Positions 22,922 through 32,235 of a DNA stretch of 36,422 bases are shown piece after piece. Source of the stretch: an uncultured Pseudoclavibacter sp. (lineage in GTDB: Bacteria; Actinomycetota; Actinomycetes; Actinomycetales; Microbacteriaceae); the NCBI GenBank assembly GCA_946221025.1, contig CAMIMS010000019.1, positions 1 to 36,422 on the forward strand, read 5' to 3'. The notes below the pieces were generated by a model. The model made no database searches. It was not told where the DNA came from and worked only from the letters and a program-made list of their open reading frames with translations. Position numbers and translations under genes: made by a program. Position 1 is the first letter of the stretch, and each line of letters begins with the position of its first letter.

Positions 22922-25231
22922 CTATCCCACCAGCGGCCCAAACCGCTTCGGCAACGTTTCACCTCGCGCCTGCCGCAGCTCGGCGACCGGTATTTCGAAC
23001 TCGCCCTGCACGTTGAGCGTCGCCGCATCCCCTCGCCCAACCGTCACGCCGATCCGCACCGCCGGGAAGTTCCGTGCCTCGCACATTGAGCGCAGCTTCA
23101 CCTCGTCATCGTGCGGCACAGCGACGAGCATGCGCGCGGTCGACTCCGAGAACAGCGCCGAGAACGCATCCAGCCCATCGCGCTGCACCAGTTCGTGCAG
23201 CACTACGCGCGCGCCGACCCCGAAGCGTGCGCATCCCTCGGCGAGCGCGGCGATGAGCCCGCCCTCCGAGAGGTCGTGCGCCGCCGCGAGCAGCCCCTGC
23301 TGGCCGGCGCCGATCACGAGGTCTGCGAGCGCCTTCTCGGCGTCGAAGTCGACCACCGGCGGCACACCGCCGAGGTGCCCGTGCACGACCTGAGCCCACT
23401 GCGAGCCGTCGAGCTCGGCCCGGGTTTCGCCGAGCAGGTACAGCACGCATCCCTCGTCCTGCCAAGCCGAGGGCACGCGGCGGGCGACGTTGTCGATGAG
23501 CCCGAGCACCGCCACGACCGGGGTGGGGTGGATGGGGGTGTCGCCCGTCTGGTTGTAAAGCGAAACGTTGCCGCCGGTGACCGGCACCGCGAGCTCCAAG
23601 CATCCGTCGGCAAGCCCCGTCACCGCTTCTGCGAACTGCCACATCACCTCCGGGTCTTCGGGAGAACCGAAGTTCAGGCAGTCAGAAACCGCGACCGGTC
23701 GCGCGCCGGTCGCGGCGACGTTGCGGTACGCCTCGGCGAGCGCGAGCTGGGCACCCGCGCGCGGGTCGAGCTGCGCATAGGCCGAGTTGCAGTCGAGCGA
23801 CACCGCGAAGCCGCGGTCGGTGGAGTCGTCGAGCCGCACCATTCCCGCATCCTCGGGGTAGGCGAAGGCGGTGTTGCCGAGCACGTACCGGTCGTACTGG
23901 TCGGTGATCCACCGGGTGTCGGCGAGGTTCGGGGATGCAAGCAGCTGCAGCACCTGCGCGCGCAGCTCGTTGCCGTCGGCTGGGCGGGGAAGGTTCGAGG
24001 CCGTGTCGGCCTGCAGCGCATCCAGCCATTCCGGCCGGCGCATCGGGCGCTCGTACACGGGGCCGTCGTGCGCGACCGTGCGCGGGTCGACATCGACGAT
24101 GCGCTCGCCGCGCCACGAGATCGTGAGGCGACCGGAGTCGTTCACCTCGCCGAGCACGCTCGATTCCACATCCCACTTGCGCGTGATCTCAAGGAAGTCG
24201 TCGAGGTGCTCGGGGCGCACGATCGCCATCATGCGCTCCTGCGACTCCGACATGAGGATCTCTTCGGCCGTCAGGGTCGGGTCGCGCAGCAGCACCTCGT
24301 CGAGCGTGATGTCCATGCCGCCGTCACCGGCTGCGGCCAGCTCGCTCGTCGCGCACGAGATGCCGGCCGCGCCGAGGTCTTGAATCCCCTCGACCACACC
24401 GCGGGCAAACAGCTCGAGGCAGCATTCGATGAGCACCTTCTCGGCGAACGGGTCGCCCACCTGCACGGCCGGGCGCTTGGTGGGGCCACCCTCGTCGAAG
24501 GTGTCGGAGGCGAGGATGGAGGCGCCGCCAATGCCGTCGCCACCGGTGCGGGCGCCGAAAAGTACCACCCTGTTGCCGGCACCGCGGGCGTTCGCGAGGT
24601 GCAGATCCTCGCGGCGAAGCACCCCCACCGCGAGGGCGTTCACGAGCGGGTTCGCCTGGTAGACGGGGGAGAACCAGGTCTCCCCGCCGATGTTCGGCAG
24701 CCCCAGGCAGTTGCCGTAGAACGAGATGCCCGACACGACGCCCGGCAGCACGCGCGCGGTGTCGGGGTGGTCGATATCGCCGAAGCGCAGCGAATCCATG
24801 ACGGCGACCGGTCGCGCACCCATCGAGATGATGTCGCGCACGATGCCACCCACGCCCGTAGCCGCCCCCTGGAACGGCTCGACGTATGAGGGGTGGTTGT
24901 GCGACTCGACCTTGAAGGTGACCGCCCAGCCGTCGCCCGCGTCGATCACGCCCGCGTTCTCGCCCATCCCGACGATCAGGTGCTGGCGCATCGCGTCGGT
25001 GACCTTCTGGCCGAACTGTCGCAGGTGCACTTTCGATGACTTGTACGAGCAGTGCTCCGACCACATCACCGAGTACATCGCAAGCTCGCCAGAGGTGGGG
25101 CGGCGGCCGAGGATCTCGCGGATGCGCGCGTACTCATCGGGCTTCAGGCCGAGCGCCTCGTAGGGCTGATCGACCTCCGGGGTTGCGGCGGCGTGCTCGA
25201 CGGTGTCCGGGATGCGGGCGGATGCGGTCAC
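22922..25231 (-). CDS. purL: Phosphoribosylformylglycinamidine synthase subunit II
   Basis: 769 residues, the small PurL type that works with PurS and PurQ to turn FGAR, glutamine and ATP into FGAM. Visible: YSVMWSEHCSYKSSK near the start, GMGENAGVI, ESHNHPSYVEPFQGAATGVGG for ATP and substrate, QDLGAAGISCATSE, and a second half with DCLNFGSPEDPEVMWQF and HDLSEGGL. GTG 25231 was chosen because AAGGAG lies 7 nt upstream; the ORF continues open to 25468 but through a repeat element. It is separated from purQ by about 3.4 kb of other genes. Confidence 0.97.
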   Translation of the reverse strand: MTASARIPDTVEHAAATPEVDQPYEALGLKPDEYARIREILGRRPTSGELAMYSVMWSEHCSYKSSKVHLRQFGQKVTDAMRQHLIVGMGENAGVIDAGDGWAVTFKVESHNHPSYVEPFQGAATGVGGIVRDIISMGARPVAVMDSLRFGDIDHPDTARVLPGVVSGISFYGNCLGLPNIGGETWFSPVYQANPLVNALAVGVLRREDLHLANARGAGNRVVLFGARTGGDGIGGASILASDTFDEGGPTKRPAVQVGDPFAEKVLIECCLELFARGVVEGIQDLGAAGISCATSELAAAGDGGMDITLDEVLLRDPTLTAEEILMSESQERMMAIVRPEHLDDFLEITRKWDVESSVLGEVNDSGRLTISWRGERIVDVDPRTVAHDGPVYERPMRRPEWLDALQADTASNLPRPADGNELRAQVLQLLASPNLADTRWITDQYDRYVLGNTAFAYPEDAGMVRLDDSTDRGFAVSLDCNSAYAQLDPRAGAQLALAEAYRNVAATGARPVAVSDCLNFGSPEDPEVMWQFAEAVTGLADGCLELAVPVTGGNVSLYNQTGDTPIHPTPVVAVLGLIDNVARRVPSAWQDEGCVLYLLGETRAELDGSQWAQVVHGHLGGVPPVVDFDAEKALADLVIGAGQQGLLAAAHDLSEGGLIAALAEGCARFGVGARVVLHELVQRDGLDAFSALFSESTARMLVAVPHDDEVKLRSMCEARNFPAVRIGVTVGRGDAATLNVQGEFEIPVAELRQARGETLPKRFGPLVG

Positions 25232-25570
25232 GAACAGCTCCTTCGGCGGCGCTTCGGCGGGCACCGCCAGTGTAGTTGCGGGGTGCTCCCGCCCGGCGGG
25301 GCGTTGCGCTCGGGGCCGGTTACTGCGGCGAGTGAGCTGCGGATTCGAACGAATGGTGTCCCAATTCCGGCATATCTCGCGTGAAACGGCGTTTTCGACC
25401 GATTTTGGGCAAAAATGCCGATTCTGGGACACGTGCGGGGGGAAGAGAGACGGCGAAGCGTCCAGCACAGTCCAGCCCAGCCCCGATCCGGGCAGCGCAG
25501 AACACCTGAACGCCGTTCCGGCAAGCGGGCGCAGCCCAGTCCAGGTCGGGGTGAGGCGGCGCGACGGGCC
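25232..25570. other. Intergenic region upstream of purL
   Basis: About 340 bp without a supported gene. It contains the third copy of the 73-bp palindrome and a short stretch of CCAGCCCAGC-like repeats near 25460-25480. The purL promoter must lie here; I do not see strong boxes. Confidence 0.5.
25358..25430. repeat. Dispersed ~73-bp palindromic repeat, copy 3
   Basis: Starts GTCCCAATTCCGGCATATCTC, the same 21 bases as copy 1, and ends ATGCCGATTCTGGGAC, like copy 2. Length equals the other copies (72-73 bp). It lies upstream of purL. Confidence 0.8.
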
Positions 25571-26023
25571 CTAGGCCCCGAGCGCGCTCGTCAGCGTCAT
25601 CGCGAAGATGAAGATGAGAATCGCGCCGATTGTGAAGGGGTGAAAGTACGACCAGGTGACCACCGGATGCAGAAATGACAGCGGCGCCCGTTCCTCCTCC
25701 GGGAACTGCACATCAACGAGCACCCAGTCGCCGTCGACGAGGCCGCGCCTGCGCATCATGTGATCGGTCACGAGCGTCGCGAATGGCACGATCGACGCCG
25801 CTAGGCCAGCGATCACCCACGGCCAGCTGAGCTTCCGGTCGCTGGCGACCAAGAGGAAGCAGTACACGTACGCCACGAACGCGACGCCGTGCAGCGACCC
25901 GGCAATCGATACGGCCAGGTCCCATCCGAGCGGCCCGTACTTGGCCCACATCCCCGCGAGCAGAAGCGCCCAGGTGACGGCCTCGACGATAGAGACGACG
26001 CGCAGCAGTGACTTCGGGGACAT
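25571..26023 (-). CDS. DUF3817-type membrane protein
   Basis: 150 residues with four hydrophobic segments. The N-terminal part RVVSIVEAVTWALLLAGMWAKYG with SLHGVAFVAYVYCF matches DUF3817 proteins of actinobacteria; function unknown. Residues from about 100 form an extra polar loop and a last helix. The second of two consecutive ATGs was chosen because a TAGCAT box ends exactly 7 nt before it, suggesting a leaderless transcript. Monocistronic. Confidence 0.8.
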   Translation of the reverse strand: MSPKSLLRVVSIVEAVTWALLLAGMWAKYGPLGWDLAVSIAGSLHGVAFVAYVYCFLLVASDRKLSWPWVIAGLAASIVPFATLVTDHMMRRRGLVDGDWVLVDVQFPEEERAPLSFLHPVVTWSYFHPFTIGAILIFIFAMTLTSALGA

Positions 26024-26030
26024 CATCCCG

Positions 26031-26036
26031 ATGCTA
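26031..26036 (-). promoter_or_regulatory. -10 box for a leaderless DUF3817 transcript
   Basis: Minus-strand TAGCAT, 7 nt before the ATG at 26021-26023. No ribosome site is seen upstream of either ATG. Bases 26037-26263 hold nothing else I can support. Confidence 0.45.
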
Positions 26037-26263
26037 TCGGCGCAGGCCCACTCGCTACGGGTGCGGGGTGCGGGATGCGAGTTAAGGGATGCGGCCGGTC
26101 ATCCCGGTGGGGCTGACGGATCGTCTACTCGGCTTCGGACGCGCATGGGCGCCTCCCTCACATAACGCAGCACGCGGCCAGGCAACCGAGCAACGCCACC
26201 CATGCGCGATTGCCCGCTATGCGCGAGGATTCATCGCATCCGATATGCGAAGGGATGCCGAGG

Positions 26264-26746
26264 ATGGACGCGAACGAAGACCTCAAGACCCGCCACGAAG
26301 ACGTTCTCGGCGAGCTCGCGGATGCGTGCGGAATCGGCGACAACCCGGTCGCCGGGCCTCGTGAAGCGCAGATGAGCGGGTTCGGTGGCGTCCCGATTCG
26401 GGAGTGGCGCTCGCGGGTCGCGGGCGAGGGCCCCATCGAGGCAAAAGCACTCAGCGAGGCGGTCGACGAGTTGGTCAACGAACTCGATGCGGCCGCGATG
26501 ACCGTGCGAAAGCCCGATGGCGCGATTCGCGTGGATGTGTTTGAGCCCGACGACACCCTGCACAGCGTGACACTCATCCGCGAGAACACGGTCTTGCAGG
26601 TGACCTCGTTCACGACCTGCGCTCCCGAGCGGGCGAGCGCCCGCGAGCAGATTCTCGCCGGCCACTCGGGCATCTCTGACCCGCGCATTGAAGCGCTCAT
26701 GGCTGAGGAGACCATCATCGGCCCGGACTACCCCTCAGTGCCGTAG
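26264..26746 (+). CDS. Hypothetical cytoplasmic protein
   Basis: 160 residues, acidic, without signal peptide or membrane segments. Predicted mix of N-terminal helices and a beta-rich middle (AIRVDVFEPDDTLHSVTLIRENTVLQVTSF). Family not recognised. ATG 26264 was preferred because GAAGGG lies 8 nt upstream; longer in-frame starts reach 26210. It precedes the WXG100-hydrolase gene by 164 bp on the same strand and could be its partner or immunity factor, but that is only positional. Confidence 0.6.
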   Translation: MDANEDLKTRHEDVLGELADACGIGDNPVAGPREAQMSGFGGVPIREWRSRVAGEGPIEAKALSEAVDELVNELDAAAMTVRKPDGAIRVDVFEPDDTLHSVTLIRENTVLQVTSFTTCAPERASAREQILAGHSGISDPRIEALMAEETIIGPDYPSVP

Positions 26747-26910
26747 TCCACGATCGGGAGTCGCGACGCAACACCGGGGCTTCACCGGATTTCGATCTGA
26801 CCGCAGATTCGCGCGATTTGTCGGCCACCGGATGGGCAGTAGTCCCCCTTGTGTCTGCCCACTGCGGCTCCTAGCCTCCTTCGAACCGGCATGTGGGTGG
26901 GAGGCGCGCA

Positions 26911-28545
26911 GTGACGAAGATGTTTGGCGCAGATACCGATGAGTTGCGGAACGTTGCGGGCGACGTTTCGCGTCACAGTGAACGGGTTTCGGCCGCCGAG
27001 TCGACAATCACGCCGGAGGTCAGCCGCACCGACTACTGGTACGGGCCGGATGCGGATGCGTTCCGTAGCGCGTGGGAATCAGTGACCGCATCGAATATTC
27101 GGGCGCTCGCGGCGAGATTGGATGAGATCAACGACGTGCTCATCCGTCAGGCGGCCGAGCAGGATGAAGCCTCGTCCGCGACCGGTGGCGTATCGGTTGG
27201 TGGCGCGTTGTCGGCGCGGGGATTCGCTGGGGCAGCGGCATCGGATGGGGCGGAAGTCGCTTCGGGCGGTGGGCTGGCGGCCGGTGGTGCGGCGGGCCAG
27301 GGCGCCGCGGCGGAAGATGACTTCAACAAGGCGATTGAAGAGGCACTGAAGGATCCGAAGTACCACTCATCGCCGATGGAGGACGGCGACGCCCAGGGCG
27401 AGGGCGAGGGCATGACCGCTGAGATGGCTGCGCGTTACTTTGAGTCGACAATGCCGGGGGAGTGGTTTGCTGATCTTTGGGCGCGTACGGACTTCAGTGA
27501 GGCTGAAAAACAGAAGCTCCTTAACGAACATCCAGAGCTTCTTCGCAATACCGATGGAATTCCCCTTAATGTCCGCGCTGAGGCGAACCGGCTCTGGGCT
27601 CGAAACAACCTCGAGGGCATGAAGAATCTGCACGGAGCGGATAGCGAGACCGTGAACGTTCTTCAACAGATCGCGGATGGAGATCTCAAGGCGGTATACC
27701 TCGATCCGCCGCGCGACATCATCGCAATGTATGGAAAGCTCTCCGAGGATACCGAACGGGTCGTTATTCACAATCCGCAAACGGGTGGAAAGTTCGAAGA
27801 ATTCGCGGTTGGAACAGGCAAGGGCGGGTATCTCGGCATTCCCCAGCACCTTCACGCGAATGATGAAACGGGCACGGTGGTCCTTGTTTACCAGAAGGGT
27901 CCGTGGGCCCAATCCATCGGGAACGTTCCGCTCACGGACAGTATTCCAAGATTCGACGAGGGTCCGCCGTACGCAAATGACCCCCGTATTTATGACTACC
28001 TGGGAGCCGAACTCGCTGAGTTCCAGAAGGAAGGGTTGCTCACCGACTCGTACCTCCAAGGCGAAAACGAGCCGGGCCGCCCGGGCGGTGTCAAGATGGT
28101 GGGAATGGGGTACAGCTTCGGGAACTCGGTCACGACCGCGTCGGAAATGCACGGCGCACGGTATGACACGGTCATCAGTAACGCCGGGGCGAACTTGCCC
28201 GAAGGCTGGTATCCGATCTCCGGAACGAAGTATGTTCCCTTCGAGTATGAGAACGATCTTCTCAACGTCGCCAATGTCATCGATGATCGGCTAACAGAGC
28301 GTCACGGCATCGACCTTTACCCCGGCCAGGATCTGGATAAGCATCCAGCTTGGCAGGAGCACGCTCGCACGTACCCCGCGATTCGTGCCTCAGAGAGCTG
28401 GGTGCCACCGTGGGTGGAGCGGGGACTCGGATACGATCCCGCTGACATAGCGGAAGCGCACAAGAGGGCCGGAACCTATTCGGGCGACCCGAAGGACCTC
28501 AACCGCTATTACTACGAGGACCTTCAGGAAGAGGTCTATAGCTAG
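26911..28545 (+). CDS. WXG100-like protein fused to an alpha/beta hydrolase (candidate type VII secreted effector)
   Basis: 544 residues. Residues 1-95 form a helix-turn-helix with W43-Y-G45 in YWYGPDADAFRSAW, the WXG100 arrangement used for type VII (Esx) export. A Gly/Ala/Ser-rich linker follows (about 95-140). The remaining ~400 residues look like a DUF1023-type alpha/beta hydrolase, with nucleophile elbow GYSFG (Ser near 402) and downstream VISNAGANLPEGW. It could be a secreted lipase, esterase or toxin. No Esx secretion ATPase or small Esx partner is in the window. GTG start chosen for GGGAGG 5 nt upstream. Converges on purQ. Codon use in the C-terminal part is slightly less GC-rich than in neighbours. 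Confidence 0.75.
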   Translation: MTKMFGADTDELRNVAGDVSRHSERVSAAESTITPEVSRTDYWYGPDADAFRSAWESVTASNIRALAARLDEINDVLIRQAAEQDEASSATGGVSVGGALSARGFAGAAASDGAEVASGGGLAAGGAAGQGAAAEDDFNKAIEEALKDPKYHSSPMEDGDAQGEGEGMTAEMAARYFESTMPGEWFADLWARTDFSEAEKQKLLNEHPELLRNTDGIPLNVRAEANRLWARNNLEGMKNLHGADSETVNVLQQIADGDLKAVYLDPPRDIIAMYGKLSEDTERVVIHNPQTGGKFEEFAVGTGKGGYLGIPQHLHANDETGTVVLVYQKGPWAQSIGNVPLTDSIPRFDEGPPYANDPRIYDYLGAELAEFQKEGLLTDSYLQGENEPGRPGGVKMVGMGYSFGNSVTTASEMHGARYDTVISNAGANLPEGWYPISGTKYVPFEYENDLLNVANVIDDRLTERHGIDLYPGQDLDKHPAWQEHARTYPAIRASESWVPPWVERGLGYDPADIAEAHKRAGTYSGDPKDLNRYYYEDLQEEVYS

Positions 28546-28614
28546 CCCGAGTCAATACGGGCGGAGCCGAACGCGTGCCGCGAGAACGACGCGAGAATCA
28601 GTTTGCGACGTTCA

Positions 28615-29313
28615 CTATCGCGCGGAGAGCGCGCCGTGCAGCACGCTCTGAAACAGCGTCAGCCCATCCACGCCCGAGCGCATCCGCTCATCCGTATCGG
28701 GCCCGAATCCCGGTTCGACCGCGTGCTCGGGATGCGGCATGAGGCCAACGACATTCCCGCGCGCATTCGAAACACCGGCAATGTCGCGTCGTGAACCGTT
28801 CGGGTTCACGTCGACATAGCGAACGACCACCTGGCCCTCGCCCTCGATGCGATCGAGTTCATTCTCGCTCGCGATGAACGCGCCTTCGCCGTTCTTGAGC
28901 GGAATGACGATCTCTGCATCCGCCTCAAACCCCGACGTCCACGCGGTGTTGGTGCGCTCGACCCGAAGCTTTTGGTCGCGGCACACGAACGCGCCGCCCG
29001 CGTTCCGGATGAGCGCGCCCGGCAAGAGCCCTGCCTCGCACAGCATCTGAAACCCGTTGCAAATACCGAGAACGGGCACGCCCCGCTCGGCCGCGTCGAT
29101 CACTTCGGCCATGATCGGCGAACGGCTCGCGATCGCCCCGCAGCGCAGGTAGTCGCCGTAGCTGAATCCGCCCGGCAACACGATCGCGTCCACGCCCTGC
29201 AGGTCATGCTCCGCGTGCCAAAGCGCCACCGGTTCCGCGCCCGCCAGGCGAACCGCGCGCTGCGCATCCCGGTCGTCGAGCGACCCGGGGAAAGTGATCA
29301 CTCCGATCCGCAT
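28615..29313 (-). CDS. purQ: Phosphoribosylformylglycinamidine synthase subunit I (glutaminase)
   Basis: 232 residues, a class I glutamine amidotransferase supplying ammonia to PurL. Catalytic Cys in VLGICNGFQMLCEAGLL and His-Glu in LMPHPEHAVEP are present, as is the oxyanion segment LPGGFSYGDYLRCG. Last gene of purDCSQ; the start is 5 bp after the purS stop, so translation is likely coupled. Confidence 0.97.
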   Translation of the reverse strand: MRIGVITFPGSLDDRDAQRAVRLAGAEPVALWHAEHDLQGVDAIVLPGGFSYGDYLRCGAIASRSPIMAEVIDAAERGVPVLGICNGFQMLCEAGLLPGALIRNAGGAFVCRDQKLRVERTNTAWTSGFEADAEIVIPLKNGEGAFIASENELDRIEGEGQVVVRYVDVNPNGSRRDIAGVSNARGNVVGLMPHPEHAVEPGFGPDTDERMRSGVDGLTLFQSVLHGALSAR

Positions 29314-29318
29314 TAGCC

Positions 29319-29696
29319 CTAGCCCCGTTCGTTCAGGTGAGCCTGGGCGTCGGATGCGGCAGCGACCGGAACGATCGGCTCGCCCGCTTCGGCGTCATCG
29401 TCCGCATCGCCTTCAACGGCCTCGCCATCGTCGGCAAGCTCGTCGACCTCGTCGAGCACCTCGATCGAGATCACGTCTTCAATCACGCCATTCGCGAGCA
29501 GTTCATCCGCGATCGCAGAAATTTCCGACATGAGGCTTGCCGATGCCTCGCGTGACGTTTCCATCTCGAAGCGCTTACCGACGCGCACATCGGTGATGTG
29601 GTCGTGACCGAGCCGCGCGAGCGCCCCGGCGATGGCCTTTCCCTGCGGGTCGAGCAGCTCGGGCTTCGGCATGACCTCAACGACGATCTTCGGCAT
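29319..29696 (-). CDS. purS: Phosphoribosylformylglycinamidine synthase subunit PurS
   Basis: The first ~82 residues (MPKIVVEVMPKPELLDPQGKAI, then VRVGKRFEME and ISIEVLD) are a normal PurS, the small bridge of the PurLQS complex. The family usually ends there; this protein has an extra acidic tail of ~43 residues rich in Asp, Glu and Ala. Ribosome site GAGAGGGAG upstream. Confidence 0.95.
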   Translation of the reverse strand: MPKIVVEVMPKPELLDPQGKAIAGALARLGHDHITDVRVGKRFEMETSREASASLMSEISAIADELLANGVIEDVISIEVLDEVDELADDGEAVEGDADDDAEAGEPIVPVAAASDAQAHLNERG

Positions 29697-29758
29697 CGGC
29701 GCACTCCCTCTCGCGCAGGCGTTCGGTCGCCATGCTGCGACCGGGAACCGTCCCGATC

Positions 29759-30691
29759 CTACGCGCCGGGCACGCCCAGGCGCCCGGCGAGTTCGGCATA
29801 ACGATCGCGCGTTCGCCGAACAACCTCATCCGGCAGCACCGGCGGCTCGCCCTCCCCATCCCAGTTCTCGCGCAGCCAGTCGCGCACCACCTGCTTATCG
29901 AACGAGGCGAGGCGCGCCGAGCGATCGAGTGAGGCATCAGCGTGAGCAGTCTCATCCCAGTAGCGCGACGAGTCGCTCGTGAGCACCTCATCGGCGAGCG
30001 TGATTTGGCCAGAGGCGGGGTCGCGCCCGAACTCGAACTTCGTATCCGCCAGGATGAGACCCCGTTCGCGCGCGTAGTCGCGAGCCGTCTGGAAGATCGA
30101 GAGGCTCAGCTCGCGCAGCGCCGTCGCTGCCTCGGGCCCGACCAGCTCCGCCGAGCGGGCGAAGGTGATGTTCTCGTCGTGCTCGCCCTGCTCGGCTTTG
30201 AATGCGGGCGTGTAGATGGGCTCCGGCAGCTCATCGCCATCTTCGAGGCCGGGCGGAAGCGCCACCCCGCAGACCGACCCGGTTTCGCGGTATTCGGTGA
30301 GAGCGGATCCGGTGATGTGGCCGCGCACGACGCATTCGATCGGAAACATGTCCAGGCGAGCGGTGCGCATCGACCGCGCGGCGATGTCATCCGGAAGCTC
30401 GTCATCCCACCCGTGGGGTTCGCGGAGGTGGTTTGGCGCATCGAGCATGCCAAGCCAAAAGCGGGTTAGGCGGGTGAGCAGCTCGCCCTTGCCCGGGATG
30501 CGGGGCTCGAGCAGGTGGTCGAAGGCGCTCACCCGGTCACTCGCGACCAGCAGCAGCGCATCCGGGTCTGACTCGGATGCGTAGATCTCGCGCACTTTTC
30601 CCGAGTACACATGCGTCCAACCGGCGAACGAAGGCGCGGTATCGCCCGTTGCGGCGCTTTTCCCGAATCCGCGAGAACCGGATGCGTTCAC
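29759..30691 (-). CDS. purC: SAICAR synthetase
   Basis: 310 residues. Joins CAIR with aspartate using ATP in IMP synthesis. Conserved blocks: YSGKVREIYAS (ATP loop), SDRVSAFD, FPIECVVRGHITGSAL, DTKFEFG and LADEVLTSDSSRYW. GTG 30691 was chosen: it lies 7 bp after the purD stop, while the longer ORF would run into purD. The first ~22 residues are Gly/Ser-rich and dispensable-looking. Part of purDCSQ; a 62-bp gap separates it from purS. Confidence 0.96.
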   Translation of the reverse strand: MNASGSRGFGKSAATGDTAPSFAGWTHVYSGKVREIYASESDPDALLLVASDRVSAFDHLLEPRIPGKGELLTRLTRFWLGMLDAPNHLREPHGWDDELPDDIAARSMRTARLDMFPIECVVRGHITGSALTEYRETGSVCGVALPPGLEDGDELPEPIYTPAFKAEQGEHDENITFARSAELVGPEAATALRELSLSIFQTARDYARERGLILADTKFEFGRDPASGQITLADEVLTSDSSRYWDETAHADASLDRSARLASFDKQVVRDWLRENWDGEGEPPVLPDEVVRRTRDRYAELAGRLGVPGA

Positions 30692-30698
30692 GTCGCGC

Positions 30699-32123
30699 CT
30701 ATTCGGAGTGCGGTGCAACAGTCGAACCGTTGCCGGTGGTGCCCTGGGACGCGTGCTGGGCCTCGTTCGCGGCCTCGGTCTCATCGACCTGGGGCAGCAT
30801 CGCGGTCACTGTGTCATCGGGGTGGAGGTGGCGGCCCTGCTTCACGCCCGCCACCGCGACCTCAGCAATGTCGCGGCGGAACTGCCCGCCCTCAAGGTGA
30901 AGATCGCTCATCGCCTCGTACGCGCGCTCGCGCGCCTGCTCGAGCGAGTCACCGGATGCGACAACGTTCAGCACGCGTCCGCCCGTCGCTCGAAGCGAGC
31001 TTCCTTCACCGGCGTTGCCCGTAGCCGCGTGCATGATCGACACGCCCTCGTGCTCAACCGCATCCGAGAGGCCGTAGATGATCTGGCCGGTCTCGGGGGC
31101 CTGCGGGTACCCGGGGCTCGCGAGCACAACGGTGACGATGGATTCGTCGGTCACCGGCAGCGGGTCGGGGAGTTCATCCAGGGTGCCGTCGGTGCACGCG
31201 AGCAGGAGGGATGAGAGCGGAACATCGAGTCGCGGCAGCACGACCTGGGTTTCCGGGTCGCCGAAGCGAGCGTTGAACTCGATCACGCGAAGCCCGTCGC
31301 GCGTGAGCATGAGCCCGCAATAGAGCAGACCTTGGAACGGCTCACCCATGCGGCGAAGCTGCGAGATGACGGGGGAGGCGATGTGCTCGACGACGTAGGC
31401 CGAGAACTCTGCCTCGGAACCGAATCGCTGGTTCAGGAAGGGCACCGGTGAGTATGCGCCCATGCCGCCGGTGTTCGGGCCCCGGCCGCCGTCTTCGAGG
31501 CGCTTGAAGTCTTGTGCGGGAGGCGTCGCGCGAACCGTCTTCCCGTCGGTGAACACGAACTGCGACACCTCGACCCCGTCGAGGAATTCTTCTACCAGCA
31601 CCGGCCCTGCGGGAAGCCACGTATCGGCGTGCACGAGCGCCGCGTGGCGGTCATCGGTGACGATCACGCCCTTACCGGATGCGAGCCCATCGGCCTTGAC
31701 CACGTACGGAGCCCCGAGGTAGTCGAGCGCCCGCTCGACCTCATCGATCTCGGTGCACAGGTGCGAAACGGCAGACGGTACCCCGGCCGAATCCATGACC
31801 TGCTTTGCGAAGATCTTCGAACCCTCAATGCGGGCAGCGGATGAACTCGGACCGAACACGCGGATGCGGCGACGGCGAAGCTCATCGGCAACGCCCGAAA
31901 CGAGGGGCGCCTCCGGCCCGACCACGACCAGGTCGACGCCTTCTTCTTCGGCGAAGTCGGCAACCAGGCGCGGATTGTTCACGTCGAGCCGAAGCGTTGT
32001 GGCCAACTGCTCGATGCCCGGGTTGCCCGGTGCGCAGATGAGTTCGTGAGCAGGCTGTTCGTTCGCGAGAGCTGCGACGATGGCGTGCTCGCGCGCCCCC
32101 GATCCGAGCACGAGAATCTTCAC
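30699..32123 (-). CDS. purD: Phosphoribosylamine-glycine ligase (GAR synthetase)
   Basis: 474 residues. ATP-grasp enzyme with N-terminal ILVLGSGAREHAI, VVVGPEAPLVSGVAD, FGPSSSAARIEGSK, VKADGLASGKGVIV and FNARFGDPETQVVLPRL. First gene of purDCSQ. The GTG at 32123 matches the family N-terminus; a TATTCT box (32130-32135) 6 nt upstream suggests a leaderless or very short-leader transcript, although GAGG is also present. The C-terminal ~30 residues (from about EAANEAQ) are polar and probably disordered. Confidence 0.97.
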   Translation of the reverse strand: MKILVLGSGAREHAIVAALANEQPAHELICAPGNPGIEQLATTLRLDVNNPRLVADFAEEEGVDLVVVGPEAPLVSGVADELRRRRIRVFGPSSSAARIEGSKIFAKQVMDSAGVPSAVSHLCTEIDEVERALDYLGAPYVVKADGLASGKGVIVTDDRHAALVHADTWLPAGPVLVEEFLDGVEVSQFVFTDGKTVRATPPAQDFKRLEDGGRGPNTGGMGAYSPVPFLNQRFGSEAEFSAYVVEHIASPVISQLRRMGEPFQGLLYCGLMLTRDGLRVIEFNARFGDPETQVVLPRLDVPLSSLLLACTDGTLDELPDPLPVTDESIVTVVLASPGYPQAPETGQIIYGLSDAVEHEGVSIMHAATGNAGEGSSLRATGGRVLNVVASGDSLEQARERAYEAMSDLHLEGGQFRRDIAEVAVAGVKQGRHLHPDDTVTAMLPQVDETEAANEAQHASQGTTGNGSTVAPHSE

Positions 32124-32129
32124 CCTCGC

Positions 32130-32135
32130 AGAATA
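32130..32135 (-). promoter_or_regulatory. -10 box of the purDCSQ operon
   Basis: Minus-strand TATTCT, 6 nt before the purD GTG. About 17-18 nt further up TTTTCAG could be a weak -35. Confidence 0.45.
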
Positions 32136-32235
32136 CCCGCGACCCGCGATGCCTGAAAACTGCTCGGACACCGGCGGGCACCCCGATGAAGGCCCATCGC
32201 CTCGCGATGTCGGTGGTGGGTGTCACGATGGATGC

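Noticed and set aside
23111..24889. Open frame of 592 codons on the plus strand opposite purL
   Set aside because: Antisense shadow of a well-conserved gene; open because of third-position GC bias. No ribosome site or recognisable protein.
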